Origin: an uncultured Flavobacteriaceae bacterium
Lineage (GTDB): Bacteria; Bacteroidota; Bacteroidia; Flavobacteriales; Flavobacteriaceae
Direction: 5' to 3'
DNA: 64,000 bases
NCBI GenBank assembly: GCA_947500525.1
Contig: CANMSH010000001.1
Span: 124,001 to 188,000, forward strand
Below are positions 42,799 to 51,952 of this stretch, piece after piece. The position numbers and the translations under genes are program-made. Below the pieces are notes generated by a model, which searched no databases, was not told the DNA's origin, and saw only the letters and a program-made list of their open reading frames with translations. The stretch's first letter is position 1. Every line of letters begins with the position of its first letter.

Positions 42799-42999
42799 AT
42801 GATTGCAAACAATATTTTTAGGCTTATCGGTGATTTTTGTACAAATTACGCTTTCGCTATTTATGATACTTTCCGATCAACAGATGGTTGGTGGGCTTCT
42901 AATTTAATGAATATTGTGATTTTTATGATTGCCTCTATAGCTCTTGTTTACTGGATGGGTGAAATGGTGAAACATAGTAAAGATCCTAATGCCTTGTAA
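42799..42999 (+). CDS. Small membrane protein (DUF6341-like)
   Basis: 66 residues. A polar aromatic N-terminal half (IFRLIGDFCTNYAFAIYDTFRSTDGWW) precedes one clear helix (about 35-55, NLMNIVIFMIASIALVYWMG) and a short basic tail. The pattern matches the family called DUF6341, conserved in Flavobacteriia beside DUF6427. It has its own promoter. TrmB follows 23 bp downstream and may be co-transcribed. Confidence 0.85.
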   Translation: MIANNIFRLIGDFCTNYAFAIYDTFRSTDGWWASNLMNIVIFMIASIALVYWMGEMVKHSKDPNAL

Positions 43000-43022
43000 A
43001 TTATATTTTAAAACTTCACATT

Positions 43023-43697
43023 TTGGGCAGCAAAAATAAATTAAAGCGCTTTCGCGAAAATGAAATTTTTGCCAACGTAATTCAACCTACACGAGAAGAA
43101 ATTCAGGCTGGCTTTTCGCTTAAAGGAAAATGGAAGAGCTACTTCAAAAATGAAAATCCGATTGTTTTAGAATTGGGCTGTGGTAAAGGTGAATATACTG
43201 TTGCCTTAGCCAAGAAACATCCTAACTTCAACTATATAGGGATTGATATTAAAGGTGCTCGTTTTTGGAGAGGAGCGAAAACAGCGTTAGAAGAAAACTT
43301 AACAAATGTTGCTTTTATTAGAACGCAAATTGAACTTATTGATTACTGTTTTGCTCAAAACGAAATTGATCAAATTTGGATTACATTTCCCGATCCGCAA
43401 ATAAAGTTTAAGCGAATGAAACATCGTTTAACAAATCCCGAATTTTTAAAAAAATATCAAGAAATACTTGTTGAAACCGGTTTTGTACATCTAAAAACCG
43501 ACAGTGAATTTTTACATGGGTATACATTAGGGCTATTGCAAGAAGGTAATCATGATATATTATATGCGCATCATGATATTTATAAGAATCCGCATGCTCC
43601 CGAACAAGCCACTTTGACAAAAACATTCTACGAAAAACAATTTTTAGAGCAAGGCAAAGCAATTACCTACGTCAAATTTAGAACAAACTATTCATAA
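43023..43697 (+). CDS. trmB: tRNA (guanine-N7)-methyltransferase
   Basis: 224 residues with a TTG start at 43023 giving MGSKNKLKRFRENEIF, the standard flavobacterial TrmB N-terminus. The SAM site is LELGCGKGEYTVALAKK, followed by GIDIKGARFWRGAKTA and the family motif WITFPDPQIKFKRMKHRL. It methylates G46 of tRNAs. The LysE-type gene starts directly after its stop (0 bp gap), then an alkyltransferase-like gene overlaps by 4 bp: a three-gene operon. Confidence 0.94.
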   Translation: MGSKNKLKRFRENEIFANVIQPTREEIQAGFSLKGKWKSYFKNENPIVLELGCGKGEYTVALAKKHPNFNYIGIDIKGARFWRGAKTALEENLTNVAFIRTQIELIDYCFAQNEIDQIWITFPDPQIKFKRMKHRLTNPEFLKKYQEILVETGFVHLKTDSEFLHGYTLGLLQEGNHDILYAHHDIYKNPHAPEQATLTKTFYEKQFLEQGKAITYVKFRTNYS

Positions 43698-44315
43698 ATG
43701 AGTTTGCTTTTTCATTTTGTTATTGGATTTATAACCTCATTTATTGGGACTATAACTCCAAGTATGTTGAACATGACAACTGCAAAAATTTCTTTAGAAA
43801 GAACAAAAGCAGAAGGGTTTAAATTTGCTTTGGGAGTTTCTATTGTTGTACTCATTCAAGCATATATTGCAGTTCTTTTAGCTCGTTATATTCATGATAG
43901 TGAAAATTTTGAATGGTACATAAAAGTAGTTGGCATTGTTATTTTTATATTTCTTTCTATTTATTTCTTTCTCCAGGCATCGAAAGAACGTAAACAGAAA
44001 GAAACATCTGGGTACAAAATAAGAAGTAGTATCGTTATTGGAATTATATTTTCTTCTTTAAATATGTTTGCAATTCCTTTTTATTGCGGTGTGAGTAGCG
44101 CATTAAATATGTTTGGTTGGATGCAATTTAATCAGATCAGTATCCTTCTATTTGTTATTGGCTCTGCATTTGGAACCTATTCTTTATTATATTTCTACGC
44201 AATTTCGGCTCTTAAAATTCAAAAAAAAGCAAGCATTATTACGAAAAATATTAATTATATTTTAAGTATATTGACAGCTGTGGTTGCGATAGCAACATTG
44301 ATGAATTTACTATGA
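43698..44315 (+). CDS. LysE-family exporter-like membrane protein
   Basis: 205 residues with six hydrophobic segments. The start FVIGFITSFIGTITPSMLNMTTAKISLERTKAEGFKFALG contains the G-x-x-x-P-S/G-P-like turn of the LysE/RhtB superfamily in a variant form (GTITPSMLN). Members export amino acids; the substrate here is unknown. Lies between trmB and the alkyltransferase-like gene without gaps. Confidence 0.8.
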   Translation: MSLLFHFVIGFITSFIGTITPSMLNMTTAKISLERTKAEGFKFALGVSIVVLIQAYIAVLLARYIHDSENFEWYIKVVGIVIFIFLSIYFFLQASKERKQKETSGYKIRSSIVIGIIFSSLNMFAIPFYCGVSSALNMFGWMQFNQISILLFVIGSAFGTYSLLYFYAISALKIQKKASIITKNINYILSILTAVVAIATLMNLL

Positions 44316-44647
44316 CGACTAAATCAGATAATTTTTTCAAAAAAGTACACGAAATAGCCCGGTTAATTCCCTATGGAAGAGTTACTTCGTATGGAGCAAT
44401 TGCCAAGTATTTAGGGGCTGCAAGATCTGCGCGAATGGTTGGATGGGCCATGAATTCATCTGGTAATGATGAGTCAATACCTGCTCATCGTGTAGTTAAT
44501 AGAATAGGTGTATTAACTGGTAAAAATCATTTTCAAGGTACTAGTTTAATGCAGCAACTTTTGGAGAATGAAGGTGTAGAAATTAAAGATCATAAAGTAG
44601 TGAATTTCGAGAAGCTTTTTTGGGATCCCTCGCAGCAATTAAACTAA
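44312..44647 (+). CDS. Alkyltransferase-like protein (catalytically dead MGMT domain)
   Basis: 111 residues, about the size of the C-terminal domain of O6-alkylguanine-DNA alkyltransferase. The DNA-binding and Arg-finger segments are kept (IPYGRVTSYGAIAKYLG, SARMVGWAMN), but the active-site PCHRV is replaced by PAHRVVNR, so the acceptor Cys is lost. Such ATL proteins bind alkylated guanine and flag it for nucleotide excision repair. The gene overlaps the LysE-type gene by 4 bp. Confidence 0.92.
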   Translation: MTTKSDNFFKKVHEIARLIPYGRVTSYGAIAKYLGAARSARMVGWAMNSSGNDESIPAHRVVNRIGVLTGKNHFQGTSLMQQLLENEGVEIKDHKVVNFEKLFWDPSQQLN

Positions 44648-44759
44648 AACTTATGGTGAATACAATATTTTTTTATATTTTTAGTTTAAAATACGCTTAA
44701 TTTAAAAAGCTTGCTTTGCGTTTTTTTTCATAAATTGCGCCATTAAAAAAAGGGTTTAT

Positions 44760-45539
44760 ATGAAATCGTATTATAGATTAGTCATTTTTCTACTGTTAGT
44801 TTCTTTTACTAGATCTAACGCTCAGTTAGATTTGAGCCATGAGTTTGGGATATTTACTGGGCCTGTTACTTTTCAAAGTGATTACGGAGAAAGAAACCAT
44901 TTACCAAGTAGTACTGCTACTAGTTTTGGTATAGCAGCTGTGCACTATTTAAGTTTTTATGGCAATAACTATAATTGGAGAAATGGTGCAAGCTATTTTT
45001 CTGATCATTTTAAACTGAGATCTGAAGTGTCGTATTACTTTAATAATAGTTTTGATCACAAAGGAAGATTCGATGATATAGTTGGACCTATCGGTGATCA
45101 ATTGAGAGCTATGACCGGTAAGACAAAAATTTTTAATGTCGGAACCCAATTAGAATATTATTTTAAGAACTTAGAAGATTATGGCCTTCTGTTTAATACA
45201 GTTGATAGATTTGCTCCTTATGCCAGTGTTGGTATTCAATATAATAGTTTTGATCCTGAATTGACAAACACTGAAAATGGCGGATTAGATCCTAATAATT
45301 TACCGGCCAAATGGAGAGATCAATTTTTTATAGAACCTGATAAAGCTTTCTCCCTGACTTTTGGTTTGGGAACAAGATATAAACTAGATAAATTTGATCT
45401 TGTCGCTGATGGTCGTTTTCAGTATTTTTTATCAGATAGAATAGATGGTCTTGATCAACTTGATGGATCAAGCAAAAAGAATGATACGCTCATATTTTTT
45501 AGTTTAGGAGTTGTGTTTGATTTAGAAAGTTCTCGATAA
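44760..45539 (+). CDS. Outer-membrane-type protein of the THC0290_0291 family
   Basis: 259 residues with a signal peptide (ending RSNAQ). The body is rich in alternating aromatic and polar residues (HEFGIFTGPVTFQSDYGER, FKLRSEVSYYFNN, FAPYASVGIQYNSFDPE, SLTFGLGTRYKLDKFDLVADGRFQYFLSDRIDG) and ends in a beta-strand-like SLGVVFDLESSR, as expected of a small outer-membrane barrel. I believe it belongs to the flavobacterial THC0290_0291 family, of unknown function. TTG (44711) and a -7-like TAAATTG (44731) form a possible promoter. Confidence 0.72.
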   Translation: MKSYYRLVIFLLLVSFTRSNAQLDLSHEFGIFTGPVTFQSDYGERNHLPSSTATSFGIAAVHYLSFYGNNYNWRNGASYFSDHFKLRSEVSYYFNNSFDHKGRFDDIVGPIGDQLRAMTGKTKIFNVGTQLEYYFKNLEDYGLLFNTVDRFAPYASVGIQYNSFDPELTNTENGGLDPNNLPAKWRDQFFIEPDKAFSLTFGLGTRYKLDKFDLVADGRFQYFLSDRIDGLDQLDGSSKKNDTLIFFSLGVVFDLESSR

Positions 45540-45582
45540 GATGATTCGCCAAGACAACTACTAGATTTATACCAGTCGATTT

Positions 45583-46419
45583 CTAATCTTTCGGATTTTT
45601 TTTCTGATATTGATGCTTATTTTCTTTAATTCCTTTTTTGAAAATTTTACGAATATTTGAGCGTAGGGAACTATCTATTCTCAAAATTATATTTCGGAAT
45701 TGCTGTGATGGTCGACCTCTAAATGTAGTTACGTGAAAATCATTTGTACTAAGCATTTTATCAGTATCTGAAAAATAATAATTAGACACACAACATCTGA
45801 TCCCGTCGAAAGTTACTTTCTCTACTGAATGCCATGATTTTTCATGTGTTTCCATAACAACTAATCTGTTAAATTCACTTGTTATAATTAGTGGTTTAGC
45901 TTTTAATCCATCAGGCCAAATTTCTAAATTTCCACCATAAGAAGTCCTCCAATTTGGTGTAACATAGTATAACAAATTTAGAACCCTCTTATTCTTTCGA
46001 TCTTTGTCGTGAGAATTGTCTAAATGTGGATTCAAATAATTATTCTTGCACATTAATGAAAGACCACCAGCATATAAATGCTCATCAGGACAAATTGATT
46101 TTAAATCACATATATCGCTAATAACACGTACAATCTTTTCATCTTGAAAAGCATATACTATCTCTTCAAGAATCGGATCATATGCATCCATTTGATAAGC
46201 AACATACTTATATTCTCTAAGGCTCTTTTTCATAACAGCTTCATCCATGGTAGGAAATTTATCATGAATTTCTTGTGCTAGCTCTTTAGGAAGTAGATTG
46301 TCTAGGTAGAAAAATCCGATTTTTTCTTTAGATTTTGCATATTGCTTTTGAAGTTGATTCTTTTCTTGTCTAAGTCTATCCTCGATAAATTTCGCAATAT
46401 GTGTACGTGAATATTTCAA
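45583..46419 (-). CDS. 2-oxoglutarate/Fe(II)-dependent oxygenase
   Basis: 278 residues. The double-stranded beta-helix core has the iron triad: His and Asp in YLNPHLDNSHD and the distal His in HEKSWHSVEKV, with Arg in GIRCCVSNYYFS for 2-oxoglutarate. The C-terminal 50 residues are strongly basic (RIDSSLRSNIRKIFKKGIKENKHQYQKK). It resembles prolyl-hydroxylase-like proteins seen in polysaccharide regions. The gene is divergent from two glycosyltransferases, so a modification of a surface sugar or protein is plausible but unproven. Confidence 0.87.
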   Translation of the reverse strand: MKYSRTHIAKFIEDRLRQEKNQLQKQYAKSKEKIGFFYLDNLLPKELAQEIHDKFPTMDEAVMKKSLREYKYVAYQMDAYDPILEEIVYAFQDEKIVRVISDICDLKSICPDEHLYAGGLSLMCKNNYLNPHLDNSHDKDRKNKRVLNLLYYVTPNWRTSYGGNLEIWPDGLKAKPLIITSEFNRLVVMETHEKSWHSVEKVTFDGIRCCVSNYYFSDTDKMLSTNDFHVTTFRGRPSQQFRNIILRIDSSLRSNIRKIFKKGIKENKHQYQKKNPKD

Positions 46420-46528
46420 CTCAATTTCTATATTAGTAAATTCTAAAACTCTTCTAATGTCGATAAATTATCCGAATTAATTCAATCTTGCTATAAAAAA
46501 TGATAATTTAGCTTATAATTAATTTATA

Positions 46529-47623
46529 TTGAAACAAATTGTAGTTTCCGTAACGAACGATTTAGTTACCGATCAGAGAGTTCATAGAGTTTGCTCTACG
46601 TTGATTAAAGAAAATTATAAGGTTCTTTTAATTGGACGAAGATATGCTGATACCCAGGCTATTGATAGAAATTATTCTATTCATAGAATGAAACTCTTCT
46701 TCAATGAAGGATTTTTATTTTATGCCGAATTTAACTTTAGGTTATTTATTAAACTATTGTTCATCAAAAAAGACTTTTTAATTTCAAATGATTTAGATAC
46801 TCTTTTGCCCAACTATCTCATTTCCAAAATGTTTCGTAAAAAGTTGCTTTATGATAGTCATGAGCTATTTACAGAAGTCCCTGAACTAATAAACCGACCT
46901 TTTATTAAAAAAGTATGGTTATTTATTGAACGTTCGTTGGTTCGTAATCTTAGCAACTGTTTTACGGTATCTCAATCTATCGCAAATCATTATAATAAAC
47001 GTTATGATTCTAAATTTAAAGTTTTAAGAAATTTACCATACAAAAGGGAAGTCGATAAAAGTAGTTTCCCCTTTAATACCAACAATAAAAACATTATCCT
47101 ATATCAAGGAGCAATTAATATGGGGCGTGGGTTAGAGTTGATGATCGATACTATGGATTATCTCGAAAACACCTTATTCATTGTCATTGGTGATGGTGAT
47201 TTATTTGATAAATTAAAGAATAATGTTGTAGTAAGGGGCTTAGATCAAAAAGTGAAATTTTTAGGTCGAATTACGCCAGATATATTGTCAAAATTAACAC
47301 CTTTGGCTCACATAGGTATTAGTTTAGAAGAAGATTTAGGTTTAAATTATAGATATGCCTTACCTAACAAATTGTTTGACTATATCCAAGCAAGAATTCC
47401 GGTAATAGTTTCTGATTTACCGGAAATGAGAAAAGTGGTCGAAGAATTTGCTGTAGGAGAAGTCCTTCGCGTTAGATCTCCAGAAGTACTATCAAAGCTC
47501 ATTATTGATATGCTTGGTAAAAGAAAAGGTCATTGGAAGCCCCAGTTACAAACTGCCTCGCAAACATTAATTTGGGAAAAAGAGGAGATATTAATTAAAA
47601 AAATGTTCAACAATCTTACATAA
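46529..47623 (+). CDS. Glycosyltransferase family 4-like protein
   Basis: 364 residues with a TTG start at 46529 (MKQIVVSVTNDLVTDQRVHRV). GT-B fold: N-terminal donor/acceptor domain with YDSHELFTEVPELI, C-terminal part with LYQGAINMGRGLELMIDTM, GDGDLFDKLK and GISLEEDLGLNYRYALPNKLFDYIQARIPVIVSDLPEM, the Glu-containing donor site of GT4. It probably adds a sugar to a lipid-linked or surface glycan. Its end overlaps the upstream coding frame of the next transferase. Confidence 0.88.
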   Translation: MKQIVVSVTNDLVTDQRVHRVCSTLIKENYKVLLIGRRYADTQAIDRNYSIHRMKLFFNEGFLFYAEFNFRLFIKLLFIKKDFLISNDLDTLLPNYLISKMFRKKLLYDSHELFTEVPELINRPFIKKVWLFIERSLVRNLSNCFTVSQSIANHYNKRYDSKFKVLRNLPYKREVDKSSFPFNTNNKNIILYQGAINMGRGLELMIDTMDYLENTLFIVIGDGDLFDKLKNNVVVRGLDQKVKFLGRITPDILSKLTPLAHIGISLEEDLGLNYRYALPNKLFDYIQARIPVIVSDLPEMRKVVEEFAVGEVLRVRSPEVLSKLIIDMLGKRKGHWKPQLQTASQTLIWEKEEILIKKMFNNLT

Positions 47624-47633
47624 AGAATTAAAT

Positions 47634-48728
47634 ATAGTTTCATTTGACGTTCCTTTTCCTCCCAACTATGGTGGAGTAATTGATGTTTTCTATAAGTTGA
47701 AAGCTTTACACGCACTTGGCGTAATAATTCATTTACATTGTTTTGAATATGGTAGGGGTCAATCTAAAGAATTAGACAAGTATTGTGAAAATGTCTTTTA
47801 TTATGAAAGAAGCTCATCACTAAAAAATATTTTTTCTAGAATACCTTTTCGGATCAAATCTAGATCGAGTAGTACATTGATATCAAATTTAAAAAAAATC
47901 AAGGGCCCGATTTTATTTGAAGGATTGCATAGCACCTATTCATTAATTGAAGATAATTTTAACGATCGAAAAATTATAGTTCGAACTCACAATATTGAAC
48001 ATCTATACCATCAAGGTTTATACAAAAGCGAAAAACAACTATTAAAAAAAGTGTTCTTTAAAAGTGAAGCTTTAAGATTAGCTCCTTATGAAAGCATACT
48101 TCACAAGGCAACTAATATTTTGACCATTTCACCCTTTGAAAATACTTATTTTAAAAATAAATATGGAGATAAAGCAACTTATATTCCAGCTTTTCATAGA
48201 AACCCAGTAATTACAGAACTATCAGAACAAGGTGACTATGCCCTATACCATGGTGATTTAAGAGTTGCTGACAACAAAAGGGCTTTTCATTTTTTAATTG
48301 AAATATTCGAAAAAGTAAACTATCCTTTAATCATTGCCAGTAGTTTTAAAGAACCCAGTATTATTCGAAAAATCGACAAACTTGAAAATGTTCAATTTGT
48401 CCAAATAAAAGATTCTAAAACTTTAGAAGAATTACTCAAAAATGCACATATCAATGTATTGCCTACTTTTCAGAAAACAGGTATTAAATTAAAACTAATA
48501 AATGCGTTATTTAGCAGTCGATTCTGTATTGTAAATAATGAAATGATCAAAGATACCGGTCTAGAAGATTTGTGTATTGTTTGCGAAACTAAAGAAGAAT
48601 TTTCAACCAGTATCAACAATTTAGTTCAAATTCAATACACTGATAAGGAAAGAGTTAAAAGAACTAAATCCTTGAAAAAGTTTGATGTCAATATAAATGC
48701 GAAAAAAATAATAGACTTAATCTACTAA
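47634..48728 (+). CDS. Second glycosyltransferase (GT4-like), start codon unclear
   Basis: About 364 residues. The first ordinary start is the TTG at 47697, but translation in the same frame upstream, open from 47595, gives LNIVSFDVPFPPNYGGVIDVFYK, the Gly-rich N-terminal loop expected of GT-B enzymes. The true start must therefore be upstream; the frame there holds only ATA (47634, used here) or ATC (47613). The C-terminal half has YHGDLRVADNKRAFHFLIEIF, LLKNAHINVLPTFQKTGIKLKLINALFSSRFCIVNN, typical of the donor-binding domain. Follows the other transferase directly and ends 4 bp inside the convergent ftsE gene. Confidence 0.75.
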   Translation: MVSFDVPFPPNYGGVIDVFYKLKALHALGVIIHLHCFEYGRGQSKELDKYCENVFYYERSSSLKNIFSRIPFRIKSRSSSTLISNLKKIKGPILFEGLHSTYSLIEDNFNDRKIIVRTHNIEHLYHQGLYKSEKQLLKKVFFKSEALRLAPYESILHKATNILTISPFENTYFKNKYGDKATYIPAFHRNPVITELSEQGDYALYHGDLRVADNKRAFHFLIEIFEKVNYPLIIASSFKEPSIIRKIDKLENVQFVQIKDSKTLEELLKNAHINVLPTFQKTGIKLKLINALFSSRFCIVNNEMIKDTGLEDLCIVCETKEEFSTSINNLVQIQYTDKERVKRTKSLKKFDVNINAKKIIDLIY

Positions 48729-49396
48729 ACGACTTCGTATACTTTTTCTCCATCACATTTAATCGTTTTGTGCGGATATTTTAAAATCAACGCATAATCA
48801 TGTGTGGCCATCAATATGGTTTTACCGCTTTTGTTGATCTCTTCTAAAACACTCATCACTTCTAAGGATGTTTTCGGGTCTAAATTACCTGTAGGCTCAT
48901 CAGCAAGAATTAAATCAGGATCATTTAATAAAGCACGAGCGATAGCTACCCGCTGTTGCTCACCTCCCGAAAGTTGATATGCCATTTTGAAACCTTTAGT
49001 TTGCATTCCTACTTTCTCTAAAACCTCTTTAATTTTAGCATCCATTTTGGTACTATCTTTCCAACCAGTGGCTTTCAATACGAACAATAGGTTATCATGT
49101 ACATTTCGGTCATTTAATAGTTTAAAATCCTGAAAAACAATACCTAATTTTCTTCGTAAAAAAGGAATATCTTTTTCCTTTAACGTATTCAAATTAAAAT
49201 CAACAATCACACCCTCTCCCTTTAACAAAGGTAAATCTCCATAAAGCGTCTTCATCAAACTACTTTTTCCACTTCCTGTTTTTCCAATAAGATACATAAA
49301 ATCTCCTTCGAAAATATCTAGACTAATATTTGATAACACTAGATTTTCTTGTTGAAAAATAGAAGCATCATTTAAGCTAAGTAAAGGCTTAGACAT
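48725..49396 (-). CDS. ftsE: Cell division ABC ATPase FtsE
   Basis: 223 residues, one ABC domain: Walker [13 protein letters not shown]-loop VFQDFKLL, signature [15 protein letters not shown], Walker [13 protein letters not shown] and switch His in MATHDYA. The sequence around [23 protein letters not shown] and the short length are characteristic of FtsE, which with FtsX drives septal cell-wall hydrolysis. FtsX is not adjacent; in Bacteroidota the two are often separated. LolD-type ATPases are the closest alternative. Confidence 0.88.
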   Translation of the reverse strand: MSKPLLSLNDASIFQQENLVLSNISLDIFEGDFMYLIGKTGSGKSSLMKTLYGDLPLLKGEGVIVDFNLNTLKEKDIPFLRRKLGIVFQDFKLLNDRNVHDNLLFVLKATGWKDSTKMDAKIKEVLEKVGMQTKGFKMAYQLSGGEQQRVAIARALLNDPDLILADEPTGNLDPKTSLEVMSVLEEINKSGKTILMATHDYALILKYPHKTIKCDGEKVYEVV

Positions 49397-49476
49397 AATT
49401 TTTTATAGTTTAAGACGCAAATTTACTGTTTAAATTTCAAACTTAAAAAACCAACTATCTACAACTCGATTTTGTT

Positions 49477-49484
49477 TATATTTG
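49477..49484 (+). promoter_or_regulatory. -7 element TATATTTG of the kelch lipoprotein operon
   Basis: TATATTTG, full consensus match, 22 bases upstream of the start at 49507, within the 110-bp gap divergent from ftsE. No good -33 element. Confidence 0.4.
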
Positions 49485-49506
49485 AACACTTTTTCAAAAG
49501 TTTCTC

Positions 49507-50568
49507 ATGAGAACAATTACACTTATAATTTTCGCAATAGTTCTTTCTAATTGTACTCCTGAAAAGCGCAAAAGATCCACTAGTACATTAACTATTACAA
49601 ATCTTAAAAATATGCCAGAAGGCATATCTAATAATGCCGTTGTAGAAGGTTTTATAGATACTAAACCTTTTGTATATACTTTTGGTGGCATCGACAGTAC
49701 ACTCTCTTACACAGGTATTCATAAGCGTTCTTATGTATATGATATTACTGATGATTCTTGGCGACAGATTGCAGATTTACCTGACACATTAGGCAAAGTT
49801 GCTAGTGCTGCAAGTCGAGTAAATGACACTATCTATATTCTTGGCGGATATCATGTTTTCGAGGATCACTCCGAAAAATCATCCAATAAAGTGCATAGAT
49901 ATAATATTATAAATGATACGTACCTTGAAGACGGAACTCCTATTCCAATACCCATTGACGATCATGTACAATTAGTTTGGCGAGATAGTTTAATTTTTGT
50001 TATTTCAGGTTGGTATGATAAAGAGAATGTTGCTGACGTTCAAATTTATAGTCCGAGCAGAAATACTTGGAAGGTCGGAACATCTGTTCCTAACAATCAT
50101 ACATATAAATCTTTCGGTGCTTCAGGAACTATCGTAGGTGATACAATATTTTATTTTGGAGGTGCTTCTATGGGCAAACATTATCCTATTCAAAATGTTT
50201 TACGAAAAGGAGTCATTAACGCACAAAATCCGTCAGATATTGCATGGTCGTATAAAGTTTTAGATTCAACAATTGTTGGCTATCGCATGGCGGCAACAAC
50301 TGTTAAAAACTATCCTTATTGGTTAGGGGGCAGCAAAACAACATATAACTATAATGCAATTGCATATGACGGGTCTGGAATTGTATCTCCATCTAATAGA
50401 AGTTTATATATCAAGAATAATCAATCGCAATCTGATACCATTCATACATTACCTATGGATTTGAGAGGAATTGCCGAAATCAACGACTCAACTAAAATAC
50501 TTGTTGGGGGTATTTTAAAAAACAAACAAGTAAGCAACAAAGTACACCTTTTAGAATGGAAAAAATAA
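49507..50568 (+). CDS. Kelch-repeat lipoprotein
   Basis: 353 residues with lipobox LSNC (about residue 16). Kelch-type blades are visible: VYDITDDSWRQIADLPDTLGKVASAASRVNDTIYILGG, QIYSPSRNTWKVGTSVP, GASGTIVGDTIFYFGGASMG, with paired Gly and spaced Tyr/Trp. It should form a beta-propeller on the cell envelope. The TlpA-like gene starts inside its last codons (13-bp overlap), so the two are translationally coupled. Function unknown. Confidence 0.85.
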   Translation: MRTITLIIFAIVLSNCTPEKRKRSTSTLTITNLKNMPEGISNNAVVEGFIDTKPFVYTFGGIDSTLSYTGIHKRSYVYDITDDSWRQIADLPDTLGKVASAASRVNDTIYILGGYHVFEDHSEKSSNKVHRYNIINDTYLEDGTPIPIPIDDHVQLVWRDSLIFVISGWYDKENVADVQIYSPSRNTWKVGTSVPNNHTYKSFGASGTIVGDTIFYFGGASMGKHYPIQNVLRKGVINAQNPSDIAWSYKVLDSTIVGYRMAATTVKNYPYWLGGSKTTYNYNAIAYDGSGIVSPSNRSLYIKNNQSQSDTIHTLPMDLRGIAEINDSTKILVGGILKNKQVSNKVHLLEWKK

Positions 50569-51791
50569 AATTAAACATACTCTACGTAGCATTTATCTGT
50601 AGCATTATCCTCTTGTCTTGTAACTCGAAGAATGAAGCAAACACAACACTAAAACAAGGAGTATGGCGTGCTGAGATCTATATGCAACAGGATACCTTAC
50701 CATTTAACTTTGAAATCTTGAAAGATGGAGAGAAATATAGAGCAAACTTGATTAATGGTGACACAGAAGTTATTCCTCTAGACGATATCGAGGTGCTAGG
50801 AGATTCTGTCTTTATAACCTTGCATATCTTCGATATTGAACTGCGAGCAAAAATAAATGATACTGTCCTAAACGGACTCTATATTAAAAATTATAAAGAC
50901 AATTATCGCATTCCTTTCAAGGCAAAACACAATAATTCGGAACGATTCATCAATTCGAAAAGTACCGTTAAATTCGATGGTAAATGGCAGGTTAATTTTG
51001 TTGAAGATGACACCGTTACATTTCCTGGAGTTGGAATTTTTAAAAAAGATGGTGATTTGTTAAAAGGAACTTTTTTAACCGAAACTGGAGATTATCGCTA
51101 TCTTGAAGGTACTGCGACGGATTCAACCATGAGTTTATACACTTTTGACGGAAATCATGCTTTTATATTTAATGCCACAACAAAAAATGACTCTATTAAA
51201 GGTGAATTTCTCTCTGGCATGGATTATCGTGCCACTTTTTCTGGATACAAAAATGCAAATGCCAAACTTACCGATGCTGATAATCTGACTTTTTTAAAAG
51301 ACGGATATGATAAGATTGAATTTTCATTTCCAGGATTAGATGGTAAAAATGTATCACTTGATGACGAAAAATATAAAAACAAAGTCGTTTTGCTTCAAAT
51401 TTTTGGAACTTGGTGTCCTAACTGTATGGATGAAACGATCTTCTATACCGATTGGTACAGCAACAATAAAAACAAAGGTGTTGAAATAATTGGATTGGCT
51501 TATGAAGCCAAAGATGATTTTGAATACGCAAAGGCAAGAGTTGAAAAAATGAAATCAAAATACAATGTAGAATATGACTATGTTATCGCTGGCGTTTACG
51601 ATAAAGAAGCTGCAGCGAAAACCTTACCAATGCTAAATCATGTGCTGTCGTTTCCTACTACTATTTTTATAGATAAAAAGGGAAAAGTTCGTAAAATACA
51701 TACCGGTTTTTCCGGCCCCGCGACAGGTTCGTACTACGAAGAATTTAAAGAAAATTTCAACAGTTTTATGGAACAATTATTAAATGAATAA
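50556..51791 (+). CDS. TlpA-like thiol-disulfide lipoprotein
   Basis: 411 residues with a lipoprotein signal (IILLSCNSK). Residues about 25-250 form an unusual N-terminal region with repeated lipocalin-like strands (GVWRAEIYMQQDTLPFNFEILKDGEKYRANL..., then GKWQVNFVEDDTVTFPGVGIF), and the C-terminal thioredoxin fold has WCPNC in IFGTWCPNCMDE and cis-Pro in LSFPTTIFIDKKG. The CPNC pair differs from the CGPC of the TlpA protein at 17982. It overlaps the kelch gene by 13 bp, suggesting a shared task in the envelope. Confidence 0.88.
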   Translation: MEKIKLNILYVAFICSIILLSCNSKNEANTTLKQGVWRAEIYMQQDTLPFNFEILKDGEKYRANLINGDTEVIPLDDIEVLGDSVFITLHIFDIELRAKINDTVLNGLYIKNYKDNYRIPFKAKHNNSERFINSKSTVKFDGKWQVNFVEDDTVTFPGVGIFKKDGDLLKGTFLTETGDYRYLEGTATDSTMSLYTFDGNHAFIFNATTKNDSIKGEFLSGMDYRATFSGYKNANAKLTDADNLTFLKDGYDKIEFSFPGLDGKNVSLDDEKYKNKVVLLQIFGTWCPNCMDETIFYTDWYSNNKNKGVEIIGLAYEAKDDFEYAKARVEKMKSKYNVEYDYVIAGVYDKEAAAKTLPMLNHVLSFPTTIFIDKKGKVRKIHTGFSGPATGSYYEEFKENFNSFMEQLLNE

Positions 51792-51952
51792 CTCAATTTT
51801 GGCCCGATTCATGTAATAGTAGCTCTAAATGTTAATTTTTTTCTTAACAAAATGTTATATTAATTAACAATTATACAATTTCAATTTAATTGTACGTTGT
51901 TTAATTTAGGTGCCTTATTATTTATGGTACTCTTTTAAAGAATCCTCAAGCA

